A stretch of 64,000 nucleotides of DNA from NCBI GenBank assembly GCA_948567375.1, contig OX419755.1, positions 61,081,945 through 61,145,944 on the forward strand, in the 5' to 3' direction. Positions 12,101 through 23,123 of the stretch are shown here, piece after piece. This DNA comes from Lunularia cruciata (Eukaryota; Streptophyta; Marchantiopsida; Lunulariales; Lunulariaceae). The position numbers were made by a program, and so were the translations under genes. Position 1 is the stretch's first letter. Every line of letters begins with the position of its first letter. A model generated the notes under the pieces. That model saw only the letters and a list, made by a program, of their open reading frames with translations, did no database searches and was not told the DNA's origin.

Positions 12101-12553
12101 CAATTTTGTATGACCTGAACATCATAATGTGAGTGCAAATAGTAATACTTATGATTGCTTCAATGATAGTTGTTAGGAATTCAGCCAAGCAATAGTGAAG
12201 GTCTTGAAATTTTGAGGTGAAGTGACCTTTGTCACAAATGAACCATCACAATCAAGAATCCTCTAGATTAAATCTATTGTGAGTGTGATTATTGGTAGTT
12301 CTCTCTTTTTTTAGTGCACTAGAGGTGAAGACTCTACTCTCTTCTGGGAGTGGTTCATACCCAAGAGGTTAAATAAGCAAGAATACACAACTTATGACCT
12401 TATGACACTTTATCTTCATTTCTAGTTTCTAACCTATATCCTCAAGGGAACAACCTGTTCTTACCTATTATATTATAGTAATTTGAGATGGAATCACCAT
12501 AATACTTCATTGTCTTAGTTTTTCTTAGTTCATGTAGAAAATTTGAGGGATAG
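9184..12553. other. AT-rich intergenic sequence, no gene recognised
   Basis: Longest plus-strand frame is 10055-10330, a 91-codon stretch without a recognised motif. AT content is very high and homopolymer runs are common. An old retroelement body could be hidden here, but no RT, integrase or gag motif was found on either strand. Confidence 0.45.
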
Positions 12554-12958
12554 CATAATAATATTGAGTGGGTGAAGTTTATGAGTTAGTAAAATAAGCT
12601 AAATATAGCAAAAAGGATGTAAAACTAACATATGTCTAGTAATTATAAGAATGTTATAGAAGCACCTAAGAAGCTTCTTTGTGAGAAGCTTCTAGGAACT
12701 TTCCAAAGATGAAGTAACTTGTATGGTAAGTAGAAAAACTAGCTTAGCTTGTATGCCAAGTAGACTACTAGCTTGGCTTGCACTCCAAGAAAGGTGGAAT
12801 ATTCTAGAAGGAAACTTCTTTGAAAGCTTATTGGGAGGCTTGTACTTAGCTTCTCTATAAAGACCAAACCCAAGCTCTTGCTAAGCATTCAAAGTTTTCT
12901 ACATTGAGAGTCCCAGTGTGATCTTCTATTCTCTTATTTCTCTTTGTAGTCTTTTATA
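12554..12958 (+). mobile_element. solo LTR of the chromovirus family
   Basis: This 405-bp segment matches the reverse complement of the LTRs at 3214-3647 and 8632-9065. It has the same order of blocks: the start aligned to TGTAACAATATGGAG, GCAAAAAGG, AATTATAAGAAT, the GAAGCTTC palindromes, CTTGGCTTGCACTC, then TCTTATTTCTCTTTG and CTTTTATA at the end. It is flanked by GATAG at 12549-12553 and TATAG at 12959-12963, a plausible 5-bp duplication with one difference. No internal domain adjoins it, so it is a solo LTR left by LTR-LTR recombination. Confidence 0.82.
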
Positions 12959-15847
12959 TATAGTCTTTGTCCTTAGATCTTTATGAGTAGATATCCTACT
13001 TCAAAATTTAGAGCAGGTTTCTCTCCTTACAATTATAGAATAAGACTTCACATCCTAGAGTTAAAGACAATCTTTTTCCTCAAGTCTCCATGCCAAAACT
13101 TCAAAACTTCAAAACTCCCTTTATGGTTTGAAGTTGGCCCATACATCTTTTTGCATTGGGTTTGAAACCAAAATTTGTAATCTCTTCAATTTCTATGACA
13201 AAAGATGTGAGAATATAACTAACTAGAGGTTAACAATCTACTCAAAATTGTAGTGTCCTGATTTTTGGTCTCATTTGCCTTTATGAGACTCAAGAGTATA
13301 GATCTCAAGTTTTTAATATCTCATCATCTTAAAGGAATATAACATAATTTATGTCCTTCATTTCCTTATCAAGTCTTTGGAAACCTAGTTGAGTAAGATG
13401 ATTCATGGTTTTTCTGAAAATATATTTTTAGGCTCTTTGGAAGTGAAATTCTTTAGGTACAATTACTAAATTGTAGTGGTATATTGAGATTTCAAGGTCA
13501 AGATTAATTGCAAACTTTTCTACTAAGAGTTTGTAGCAATGGATGAATCTCAAGGTATATTTCCAAGGAAGTTTGTTAGTTATTCAAAGTTCCAAATTGG
13601 ATTTCCTTCATTGTTAGTAGTTAATAATAGCAATCTATTAAATTTGGACAATTTATCTTGATTTTTCAGTTGGCTACTAATAACTATTAAAGACATATGC
13701 ACCTCATGGTACACATTGAGAGTCTACACAAGGAATTTTCCTTGGATATTACTAACTTATAATAATGGTCTTTTAAAAATGTAGAGTCTAAGAAGATTGC
13801 TTAAACTTATTGCTAACATATTTGTCTCAAGGATAGCCATAATGGTCTTAAAATAGTAAAGAATTTGGGAAGTTTGCTCAATGTTACTATTAACATATTT
13901 GTCTTAATGGTTTTACAGTTTTTACGAGGATCACTCAAACTTCTCATTAATACTTTTGCCTAAAGTGCATTCCTTGAGGCCTTTAAAGGTAGATTTCCTT
14001 AATGGTTAGTAACTAGCAATGGCATGCTCTAAACTTTGGCTTGACAATCCAACTTTAACTGAATAACTTACTTAGGCAATTTTGCTTCAAGGATACATTT
14101 CAAGCCCTTCCAAGATAGATTATTGTGATATTTATGGATTTCTTCAATATTTTTTATTAGAGCTCAAAAATCATAATATAGGTCAACTTTGAAATAACAT
14201 AAATCTCACTACAGTTTTATATGTCTTATAGAATGAAATACAGGTATAAATTACTTTAAAGCAATCAAAAGTTGTGGACTAGAAATCAATTTGTAAATTA
14301 GTATTGTCAATCATTTGCTATATCTTAAAGCTTTAAAATTTTCAAAATTAATACTGTCAATGTAGAACTCATAATAGAAAATTTGTTCTACACACTTTAA
14401 AAAAACAAGCTCTCTTATGAATTTCTATCCTAATCAATATATTTTGGGCCTTTTGGTCTTTTAGGATGAAAGGATAAAATTATGATAAAGTCATGTGCTA
14501 TCTAGAACAATTATGATGGACTCATCTTCTTATCTAATCTAAGGCATACAACTTATTCCCAAAATAATAATCCCTTTGCATATACTAGTGTCTTTGACTT
14601 TTGGTTTCTCAAGGAATAATCAAATTTTGCATGTTTTTTGATGAAGTAATAAAAAAATCCAGTTGAGTAGTATCACTCTTTATCCACCTTAATGAAAATA
14701 AAAAAATAATTTAAATTAATTCTATATTTATTTTAAATATTGTAAAATTATGAGCTATCTTCAATAGGTTGTTCTTTTCTTTTATCTACTCTAATGAAAG
14801 TAGAACATGCTTCTCCAAATTTTACAATTTTTAAATCATGTACCGTTCCCAACATTTAAGGTAAAATCCTAACAAATTTTCTTCCTCAAAGGAAGGAACA
14901 TCAATTAGTTGGAAATAAAAGGAATAACAATTAGTTGTTTGTGTGATATGTATGAGTCAAATTTTGGTGAATAAACATCTTTGTAAACGAGTTAAATCTT
15001 ATACAATTTGATGAATAAATATTTCACCAAAATATTGTCTATTAAGGACTCGATTAGGTATGAAATATCTTGTGAAATCATCTTATGCATAGAATATTCC
15101 TCTTATCTTCCATAAGAAACTCTATATTCCATCTGATATGCTTCATTGATTATAACCAGAATGAACAATATAATAATTCTGAATTACACAACAGATGGTG
15201 AAATTATTATAGCGTTAATGATATAAGTAGATGTCATTTACTTAATCATACTTTGTTTTAGTATGGGTATGAAGCTAAATATAAGTGAACAAACAACTCA
15301 AATTCCTTGATTTAAGAAGAGCTATTACATCGACCTCAAAGTTTAATGAAATTTCTAAAAATTAAAGTTGATTGGTATTTTCAATTTCAGGGATTTCCTA
15401 TCTTTCGTGACTTGAGTTGGAAGATAATATCTATCTCTTGTTTTCATATTCCTGAACTGATGGTGTAAAAGAAGTCCTTTATTTGCATGAAAGGAATTAT
15501 TTTCATAGTATCCAGAGTTTAAAAGAAAGGAAAACCATTTTTCAAGTAGTAGAATATTTGAGATCTCTTTGGTCATTCCTCTCGTGGAGGAATGAGACAT
15601 GAAAGACGTTGCTTGCAGTAGACGAGGAAAATGCTTCTAGTACCCACCATAAAAGTCCCTATGAACGTTTTTGTGACTTTTATGGAAATATCTGTGATAA
15701 ATTTGCATTTGGAACTTGACCTCTTGCTATCAAGTAACATTAGATCAGACGTGAATTTGACTTAGATAGGTAAATAGTCATGTTCCAATTCAGTTGTCGA
15801 TCTTAGATTCGTTATTGTTTGCTTGATTTTCTTCTGTTTCCTAATAG
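12959..15847. other. AT-rich intergenic sequence, no gene seen
   Basis: Only short random frames. The stretch 13370-14110 has loose repeated phrasing around TTGTCTCAAGGATAG and TCTTAATGGTT, perhaps very old tandem duplications. Nothing else was recognised. Confidence 0.45.
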
Positions 15848-16568
15848 TTCGACAAGTTACATGACGACCTGGTTCAAAACGTACATCTTGTCTCTTGGCG
15901 GCAGGAAGACTCTTACATAAGTTTGTTGATTCGGGAGAAGAGTGTCGTCCTCAATCGTGAAAAAGCAGAGCAGACGTTTGAAACATGCGGTTGGTCACAT
16001 ATGCTTAGAGGAAGATGACCTCTACCCGAGAGCTATTTCAACGGAGTGGTGGCACAAAACTCTTGGAACGAACTCTATCAGAACTGATAAAGTTCAGAAG
16101 CAATCCCTCATCTCTGCTAACTTCCAGTAGGTCACATTTCATAGCGACAGCGACTGTTAGGGGTGGCAACTTGACCCTTAGGGACCATTCATGGTGACTA
16201 CCATACTTCAATCACGACATATATATAACCTAGGCTATACCAAGGACAAGTACTACTATAGCAACTACAAACTGCTCCAACGACGTACTAAAGTGCAGCA
16301 ATGTAATCTCCAGGTGAACTACGAGAAGAATTCACTTTAGATAGAAACTTGTTAAGAACGACTTCTGGACATCGAGAACGAACGAAATGATCTCATTTTG
16401 AACCTGCCGTACCGAGTCCTGGATAGATTCGATGGTAAGGTGAAAGTGGTATCCACTTAAAGTTGTTTCAACACAATGATCTCGGGCCATCATGAATCTT
16501 TTCAACCGAAGACGATCCTTGAAGTAAAACTTTCCAACTGCCTATCAAAATGGTCCTCTGTTGTCTAA
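15848..16568 (+). pseudogene. exon-like remnant of an unidentified gene (part 1)
   Basis: A pyrimidine-rich tract ending in CCTAATAG precedes 15848, a good 3' splice site. From there frame 2 is open to a TGA at 16016, encoding a charged peptide beginning FDKLHDDLVQNVHLVSWRQE. After a gap, frame 3 can be followed from about 16185 to 16568 (YNLGYTKDKYYYSNYKLLQ, later ERLLDIENERNDLILNL). It is broken only by TAG, TAA and TAA, each one C-to-T step from a Gln codon. The amino-acid texture is that of a real helical, partly coiled-coil protein. I do not recognise the family. It is either a pseudogene, or a live gene whose intron structure I have misread. Confidence 0.4.
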
Positions 16569-17877
16569 TGATACGTGGACTTTCTTATGAGACATGCAGT
16601 GTTGATAAGTGAACTGAAGAAAATCTAATTGGGAGAGTACAAAATAAAGGTTTTGTGTGATGGAGAAAATAATTATTTAATACTGCGGGTTAATCATAGA
16701 TGCTCGATTTTCAAAAAAAAAATAAAAAAAAAATAAAATAAAATAAAATAAAAATATATATGAGTTGCAATCTGAGAAACTATCGTACCGTATGTTTAGT
16801 GAATGAAACGATTATCATAATTGTAAAATCCATAAACATAATCTAAGAAAATAAAATAAAATTCATAAATCTACTTATGTACAATTTCCAAAAATCAAGA
16901 TCAAGTTATTAAAAAAAAAAAAGAGCTACCAGAACTAGCCTCAATCTCACAACATCTTTTGGGTATCTTCGCACACATCGTTTAAAAATTTTCATAGGAC
17001 CATGTATAGGATTTATTCCGGTTTCCTTTTGAATTCCGTAACAGGCGAATTGAACAAGGTAGAAACACTATCTGATTAAGTTTATTTGAGAATCACTTCT
17101 TAGTCTGGAGTAGTGTTGTCGGTCAATCACGAGAGTTGACGAAACTTCTCTTCATTTGGTCAGACTGAGGAATGAAGTTTCGAGTCTTGATGCATTTCGA
17201 GTCCATCTTGGGTCTACTCCATTTTCCTCATACACGGCCAGTGCATGTGGAGAAACCGACGAAATTATTAGGACAAAGTAAGGTATCAATTGAATAGAAT
17301 CAACTGTCGCACATATGCATGCGAAGTGACTAAATATTATATTCAAAGTATGTGAATGAAAGATGACAAAAAGCATCTTAAATATATACATTTTATACAT
17401 AGGAAAGATGACTTATTCAGGGGTCCAGTTAGAAAAGAGACTGCAAAATGAACAAAAGTCCGTTACTTTAATATGTTTGGTATAACGCTCATGTTCAGAA
17501 ACGACTTTATGTTTCACATACAATTATAATTATACTCTGGATAGATTTGATGTACATGGATGATCATGATCAATTCACCTACTATAATTCAACAAGATTC
17601 AGGTGGAGCTATTTGATCCTTATCATTCATGACATGTCATATTCATGCGCGAAAAGAATATCCTTACTCGAAACCGAGACTAAGTGTATGAGGAAAATGT
17701 AAAAATAATAATTAGAAGTAGCATAGTCCAACAAAGATTAGGAACGGGATTTAGTATATGTCGAACTAAAACGAACGAGAATGTGCTTCGAGCATGCGAA
17801 AGTCCTCGTATCACTGAAGGTAGACTCCACATGAATGATAATTGCACACCCATAAATCTTAAAACATTTTGCAGTAG
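16569..17877. other. no gene seen; A-rich run at 16709-16757
   Basis: Contains a poly(A)/(AAAAT)n stretch at 16709-16757 and otherwise low-complexity AT-rich sequence. It may be intron or intergenic sequence between the exon-like remnants on either side. Confidence 0.4.
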
Positions 17878-17988
17878 CTTTTCCTGTGGGCTCCTCTTTC
17901 GGTGGAGATGTTGGGCTCCTTTCTCGTTCGATGGTACGACCAGGACACACCTCTCATTAGAAGAGCCTTTGAAAATAATGAACGATGA
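17878..17988 (+). pseudogene. exon-like remnant of an unidentified gene (part 2)
   Basis: After TTTTGCAGTAG, a tandem acceptor, frame 1 is open for 36 codons to TGA at 17986-17988. The peptide (LFLWAPLSVEMLGSFLVRWY then DQDTPLIRRAFENNE) has natural composition. Other long frames overlap it on both strands, so the coding call is weak. It could be an exon of the same lost gene as 15848-16568. Confidence 0.25.
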
Positions 17989-18396
17989 AGCTCTTAGAAA
18001 GTACTGCTGTAAACTTTCCATACAAACCCTACCGTAACTTTTTAGAAGTTTCTATTTCTGTCTCTTAACGTCTATGGTCGTATATAGATAGGACTTGCAT
18101 TGGTTTATATTTACGGTCAAGCTGGAACTATTCAATCTGAAATATCCACAAATGCTTTCTATAGATACGACGGATGAATAGTCGTACCATGACGGGCGAA
18201 ATAATTATCTGTTATGCATATCTCTCTCGTTCCTCGCCCACTGTACGTGAGTTTTGTAGTTTTGTATGCACTGCACAAATTCTATGTTGTGAAATTAATG
18301 TAAATGTGTTATCTTAAAGATTATACCATTTTACATATATCTACTAGCTTTCCTAGTTTGAATATTCATAATTGAACGTTTTGATTAAGTTATAGG

Positions 18397-18663
18397 ATGC
18401 TGCGGGATATTGTCGAAATACAGAATGATAATACTCGACGGGAAATCACCCATAAGAAGTCAGTGAACGGAATAATAGGGAAGACTAGTGAGAACATTCT
18501 CCTTCGCCGCAGAGTTTTACCTCCTACCGACAGAGACATATCCATCCACCGCAAAGGCAAACGCTCATGATCCGATGTAGATCCTCCGATCAAAGATCGT
18601 CCGGATGACCTCCACGTGATAGTCCTAGGAGGATCCAGTAAGATAAGGTGCGTAGGCCGGTAA
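18397..18663 (+). pseudogene. exon-like remnant of an unidentified gene (part 3)
   Basis: Frame 1 from the ATG at 18397 runs 88 codons to TAA at 18661-18663, with one internal TGA at 18568 explicable as a C-to-T change of CGA. The peptide is rich in charged residues (MLRDIVEIQNDNTRREITHK, later PPIKDRPDDLHVIVLGG). A likely acceptor, AAGTTATAG, lies just before 18396. A longer uninterrupted frame exists on the minus strand here (18845-18390), but its composition is less protein-like. No family recognised. Confidence 0.3.
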
Positions 18664-19325
18664 AATAAAATTCCCGGGGAAGGTAGCACAGAAGCCGCAT
18701 GACCACGTTCAGGCGGAAAACATGTAAGAAGGTAACTAGAATATGAAGGGAAGTTGGCTCTACCATGCCAGCTGTGCGTGGTACCATCATTCTTCATGAT
18801 CTGTAATGTCGACTGATGGATTACAACTTTCTGTATAAGAACCAACTGTCATGCACGCCTGCAAGGATGCAGTGGAGGCCACTAGTTCTTGTATCGAGAA
18901 AGGGAAATCTGTTGTTACACGCTGGTTCTCCAGCTTTATATAGAATGCTCAAAAACTGGGGCTTTCCCCCTTCCATCCGTTTAGCATAGCATCATCCAGT
19001 ACAAATTGTTGAGATTGACCTCAGGTCCGACCAATGTGTTCACGTTAGACCTCCGTGGGTAGCATCATCCAGTGCATGGTCGATTAGATTAACCTCGGGT
19101 TAGAGGACTGTCTGCAGGTTAGACCTCGAAACCTATTTACTGGAGTTAAGCCGAATTTCGTGTGGAGCGATAAAATGCAGAAATATTCTAAGGAACGCCA
19201 AAAGCCAAGGCAGCTTTCCGGGTTCTTTAACTGACGCTGAAGCGCGAAAGCATTGGGAGCAAACGGGATTGATAGCAAGAAACGGTGGTGTAAATTTTGG
19301 TTAAGGTTCGAACCTGTCAACGCCA
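18664..19325. other. no confident gene; weak coding-like plus-strand frames
   Basis: Two short plus-strand stretches look mildly coding-like: 18663-18730 (FPGKVAQKPHDHVQAENM) and 19139-19230 (GVKPNFVWSDKMQKYSKE). Two segments, 18985-19000 and 19061-19076, share GCATCATCCAGT, so a small duplication is present. Function unknown. Confidence 0.3.
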
Positions 19326-19451
19326 GTGTAAGGAACCGGTCATATGAATTTACATTGTAATGTAAAGGCAGTTGTAGTTATCATACCAGTGTAAGGAACT
19401 GGTCATATAAATTTACATTGTAATGTAAAGGCAGTTGTAGTTATCATACCA
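19326..19451. repeat. two-copy 63-bp tandem duplication
   Basis: Units 19326-19388 and 19389-19451 are nearly identical. Each contains the near-palindrome TTACATTGTAATGTAA (7-bp arms). The second unit runs into the first ten bases of the solo LTR, so duplication and LTR insertion overlap at this boundary. Confidence 0.88.
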
Positions 19452-19982
19452 TTTGTAGTGTTACATTTAGATTATTTGAACACGGGAGTTGCAGTGATAG
19501 TAGTTAGAGGTATTTTAATAATTTTCTCTAGATTACTTTCTAGCGGTTAGATTTCATGTTTGGAGTATTGATTTCATGGTGAGGCACATCGTCACTTTGC
19601 ACCATTCTCACCTCGAGTGTGCCATCAGTGAAACTATTAGGGTTTCAAATTTAGCTTGAGTCTTGGGGTATATTTTCAAAGTGTAGCTCCAAAGAGTTCA
19701 CTTCTATGATGTTGAGTATTCGAGTTCCTGACTATGATGGATAGAAGCCAACGAGCATCATCTGGATTCTCTTAAATAGAGTGAGTGTGTCTTGAATGTA
19801 ATTAGTATACAATTGTTTACAGTTTATAGAGTGACAGATGAAATATTGATCTGAGTTGAATTGATTCGAGAGTGATAAATAATCTGATTATTGTAACACT
19901 TTAGAATCTATGTGAATTGTGCATTATAATGTATGATGTTGTGAATGATATATATTGTGTAACGATGTATATACGCACGACA
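19442..19982 (+). mobile_element. solo LTR of the PHD-gypsy family
   Basis: The 541-bp sequence aligns throughout with the LTRs at 36529-36965 and 45875-46421. Common blocks include CCATTTGTAGTGT, GGAGTTGCA, TTTCATGGTG, GTGCAGCTCCAAAGAGCTCAC-like text, CTGGATTCTCTTA and the terminus GTATATACGCACGACA. TAGT at 19438-19441 and 19983-19986 suggests a target-site duplication. No internal sequence is present. Confidence 0.85.
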
Positions 19983-20013
19983 TAGTTTAAGAAAAATGAC
20001 TCTCACCAAAATG

Positions 20014-20111
20014 AGAAAAGGGCGACAGTGTAGAAAACAAGAAGGATGGGAAGACCCGTCAAGCCATACAAGAGAGAGACTAAAAAGGTAAAATGGGGCT
20101 AAGCTCCATTA
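20014..20111 (-). mobile_element. small retroposon-like repeat, copy a
   Basis: A 98-bp copy in minus orientation, flanked by GACTCTCACCAAAATG (19998-20013) and GAGTCTCACCAACATG (20112-20127), a 16-bp target-site duplication with two differences. Sense-strand landmarks are a GAGCTTAGCCCC hairpin, TATGGCTTGACGGGTCTTCC, and a pyrimidine-rich end CGCCCTTTTCT. Confidence 0.75.
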
Positions 20112-20978
20112 GAGTCTCACCAACATGGATAGTGGGATAGTCTAAACCAAGATTGCGGTACCTCAGTTCAGCAGGTTCTGCAAGAGAACGATATTGTTTG
20201 CAGTATAAGTCCCTATCACGTGGACTTTGAGATTGTTTTACAGGCTAGGAATGAGGATGTGAAGTTTTCATTGCAAGCTATTCTAAGTCTGTAATGAAAT
20301 TGAACTCGGTTTAAGATCTGATGAACTCCCATGGTTGAGGGTTTTGTTCCATATTTGACACAGGAGTTTGTATACCATATTTTGACAGAGTGTGACCTTC
20401 CTAATGATTAGGAAAGCTTTTCATCTGAAATCTAAACATTGTCCATGTACCGCTTCTTTTGTTTTCAGTTTCTGCTCTGGTTCCATGGAAGAGCTTTCAC
20501 AGCACTTTTTTCGGAATGCGAATTACTATTTGGTTACCAGGTTCTATAATGGTGGATAATCCATCTCCACTTTTTATCCAGAATTCATCATCAAATAATC
20601 CTCCAAAGTAACTGCTGAACTAGATTAGACTACTTGGAAATCTTCGTTCGACTGCTTTCCTCCCATGTGGGACCTATTAAACTGAACGTAACCACAAACT
20701 TCCCCACAAAATTTTGCCGTTCCGAATCCTTTAAAATAGACTGTAACTTATATTTAGAAGTGTTACTTTTGATCAGGTTAGCAACCATGAGATACGAGAT
20801 GTATTGATGGGGCTAAAATAGAAAGGTGAAAGTATATATCAATCCGGGTAGGCATCAGGCAATGCTCGGTTTCAAATTATTGCCTCAACTCAGAAACATC
20901 GGGTTTAGATTGCTAGCATTTTAGGTTGGTGGCAACAAAGTTGATTGGTCCCAACAATACATGTCCGTCTCCAAAGGA

Positions 20979-21046
20979 GGGCTTAGCCCCATTTTACCTT
21001 GTACGGCTTGAAGGGAGGTATTCCCATCCTTCGCGGTCATCTCTTT
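20979..21046 (+). mobile_element. small retroposon-like repeat, copy b
   Basis: A copy starting at the GGGCTTAGCCCC hairpin, with CTTGTACGGCTTGAAGGG, TTCCCATCCTTCGCGGTC and a pyrimidine tail. It lacks the spacer between the hairpin and CTTGTACGG seen in copies c and d. No clear target-site duplication. Confidence 0.65.
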
Positions 21047-21083
21047 CTATCCTTTAAACATATTCACCATTCCGACTAATCAG

Positions 21084-21200
21084 ATTTCTCGTATAGACTT
21101 TATTGGGCTTAGCCCCATGTTATCTTTTTTGTTTTTCTCTCCCTTGTACGACTTGATGGGTCTTCCCATCCTTCGTTTTTCCTACGCGGTCGCCCCTTTC
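21084..21200 (+). mobile_element. small retroposon-like repeat, copy c
   Basis: A 117-bp copy with 9-bp perfect flanks ACTAATCAG at 21075-21083 and 21201-21209. It contains TTGGGCTTAGCCCC, a T-rich spacer, CTTGTACGACTTGATGGG, TCTTCCCATCCTTCG and CGCGGTCGCCCCTTTC. Confidence 0.78.
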
Positions 21201-21209
21201 ACTAATCAG

Positions 21210-22342
21210 CCAGGAATGTTGCTTGAATCTTCCGGAAAGAACCGCTCTCTACGGGTATTTTGTGCGTGAGCGTCTAGATTTGGGGTTGGGTGCCCAGATA
21301 TAGCCTGTGGGTAAGCGATCAGGTGAGTAAATGCTACAGGACTGTACTTGGTATGTTTCTTGGGGCCTCCGAGTATGGAACGTTCGATGACTTCCAGGTC
21401 ACAAACCATTAAGCCAGCTCTAAGTCAACTCTCAATGAGAACTGAAACATTTATTCCTAGTTCTTTTCGCTACTGGTATATTCGCACTTCGGTAGAAAGC
21501 ACACTTAAGAAAGAAGATTGATTTCCCTAGATAAAATGAGGAGCAAAGTTTTGTGGTGATATAACTGCGTCTGGCTTGGATTTTGATGTTTCTTTCCTAG
21601 TTTGTCTGGATTGCCCTCTGTTCTTGTTCAACAACGTTTCAAATGCATTGAAGACAACTCAAACTAGCCGAACACTCCTCGTGAACTCGAGGATGAGTTT
21701 CGTTTCACTCCCTTCCAAGACCTAATCAAACTCCTAGAATCACGTTGGGGATCCCTCACTGTAAAAGGTCCATGAAAGTTTGGACTCGACCTACATTTTT
21801 TCCAAACCTGAAGTAGAGAATCGGGTATCTCTCCTTTGGGTAAATAGGATATAGATCTCTCCCTTGGGGCTTCTGGAATTCAGTATAGTTCGTTCCAGGA
21901 GAATCTGAGCCGGTTAATATACAAGAACAAACAAAAAACAAACTACAAACAAAAACAAACAAACAAAAAATCTCGAACATAGCCAATTCCTGGTAACTCG
22001 CCTGTCATTAGGTAAGAATATATTTAACCCCAAACACTCGTTTTAAATTTCACTCGTTCAGTGAAACATCACCCCAAACACCGAAAAGAGTTAAATTCTA
22101 CCGAGCTTGTACTGCATTGTAACGAAATTACCAGCTGCAGACAGCTCTAGAAAGGAGTGTGACGGAAAGGAAAGGACTGACAGTAAAAGGGGCTGGGTGG
22201 AGTTGTGATTCTGTCAGATAAGTCTTTTTGACTGGGGTAAAGGGAGGTAAAATAGGGTAGATCGCAACCACGAGTGGAGGGTAGGAGGAGAATGGAAACC
22301 CGAGTTTATTAACCACATATTTATTAGGTTTCTAGTGAATGC
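21210..22342. other. intergenic region upstream of methionine synthase
   Basis: No gene recognised. Contains an ACAAA-rich stretch at about 21925-21972. The last few hundred bases presumably hold the promoter of the methionine synthase gene. Confidence 0.5.
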
Positions 22343-23106
22343 TTTTTATAACTGGCACCTTCTGTCAGAACCCCCAGCTTTGCCAGTACCACTGTTGTTG
22401 TTACTCGTCGCGTTCTCAGGCTCTGGGTCCTTTATCAGCAGCGGGGAGATCGACATCAACTCCTCTATCACTTATTCTTTCGACCACCATCCGTTCCTTG
22501 CAAGCGGATCTAACGACCTGTACTTCACATCCCGCTTAGGCAAGTGTGGTGACAGCTTTCGTTCTGTTCTTGCCGTTTTTCACTGGCATTTTGATCATTG
22601 TTTTGGTCACAGCATTGCGTTAGGTTTTCTGATTCGATCAGGTATGCAGGGAGGAATGAGGATCCACGTCCAGCTGCCTGATCTCTTTGCTACGAGCTGT
22701 TGATCATGCTTTGGATGGAATGCATTGCGTATCTTGGGTTTGGCTGTTGGATTTGGTTTGCTTTGAACGGGGCCGCGCTGGATTGTACGATCTAGCAACT
22801 CTTGTCTGTTTTGTGCTACCGGAGTTCGATACGTACCCGGAGCTGGGCTAGACTCCCATTGACACGATTAGAGTCGGACTCTAATCTCGAGCTGCAGCTG
22901 AGGATCCTCAGCTGCAGCTCGTATGTTCTGGTTTGTTGAGGAACCTTGTTCTTCTGTCACTAGATCGTTAAGCTTAGTTTCTGGATAGCGTGCTCATCTT
23001 GGATTGTGGGCCTCCGCAATGCCGATGCATCCTGTAAGACTCTTCGTGGATATATTCTGGCATTGCGACATTAGTACTGAGGTTGTTGTCTTCTGACTAT
23101 GTGCAG
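22343..23106 (+). promoter_or_regulatory. likely core promoter, leader exon and leader intron of methionine synthase
   Basis: A TATA-like TTTTTATAA lies at about 22343-22351, followed by a C/T-rich leader. The start codon exon has a clear 3' splice site 17 bp before the ATG (GTGCAG ending at 23106), so the 5' UTR is spliced. The donor is not certain: CAG|GTATGC at 22642 is the best candidate, and GCAAG|TGTGG-like text near 22543 is weaker. Leader introns are common in highly expressed plant genes. A 122-codon frame at 22335-22703 lies within the leader and is probably not translated. Confidence 0.5.
22866..22921. repeat. 21-bp hairpin next to a 34-bp perfect palindrome in the leader intron
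   Basis: 22866-22886 has 10-bp arms GATTAGAGTC / GACTCTAATC around one G. Directly after a single T, 22888-22921 is a perfect 34-bp palindrome centred on GGATCC, with arms containing CTGCAGCTGAG. Both would form stable cruciform or RNA stem structures. Origin and role unknown. Confidence 0.95.
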
Positions 23107-23123
23107 GACTTTCCTCGAGCAAC

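Noticed and set aside
18390..18845. 151-codon uninterrupted minus-strand frame
   Set aside because: Composition is unlike a typical protein and no motif is seen. A plus-strand frame in the same place looks more natural, so I did not call the minus-strand frame a gene.
19305..19314. GGTTCGAACC, resembling a tRNA B box
   Set aside because: No T-stem, anticodon arm or acceptor stem can be folded around it, and no A box lies upstream. It is a chance palindrome.
19998..21209. Copies a-c of the small repeat considered as a CRISPR-like or satellite array
   Set aside because: Spacing and orientation vary, and each copy has its own target-site duplication, which fits separate insertions, not an array.
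22335..22703. 122-codon plus-strand frame before methionine synthase
   Set aside because: It lies in the probable spliced leader and runs across the best donor site. No motif. Treated as leader sequence.
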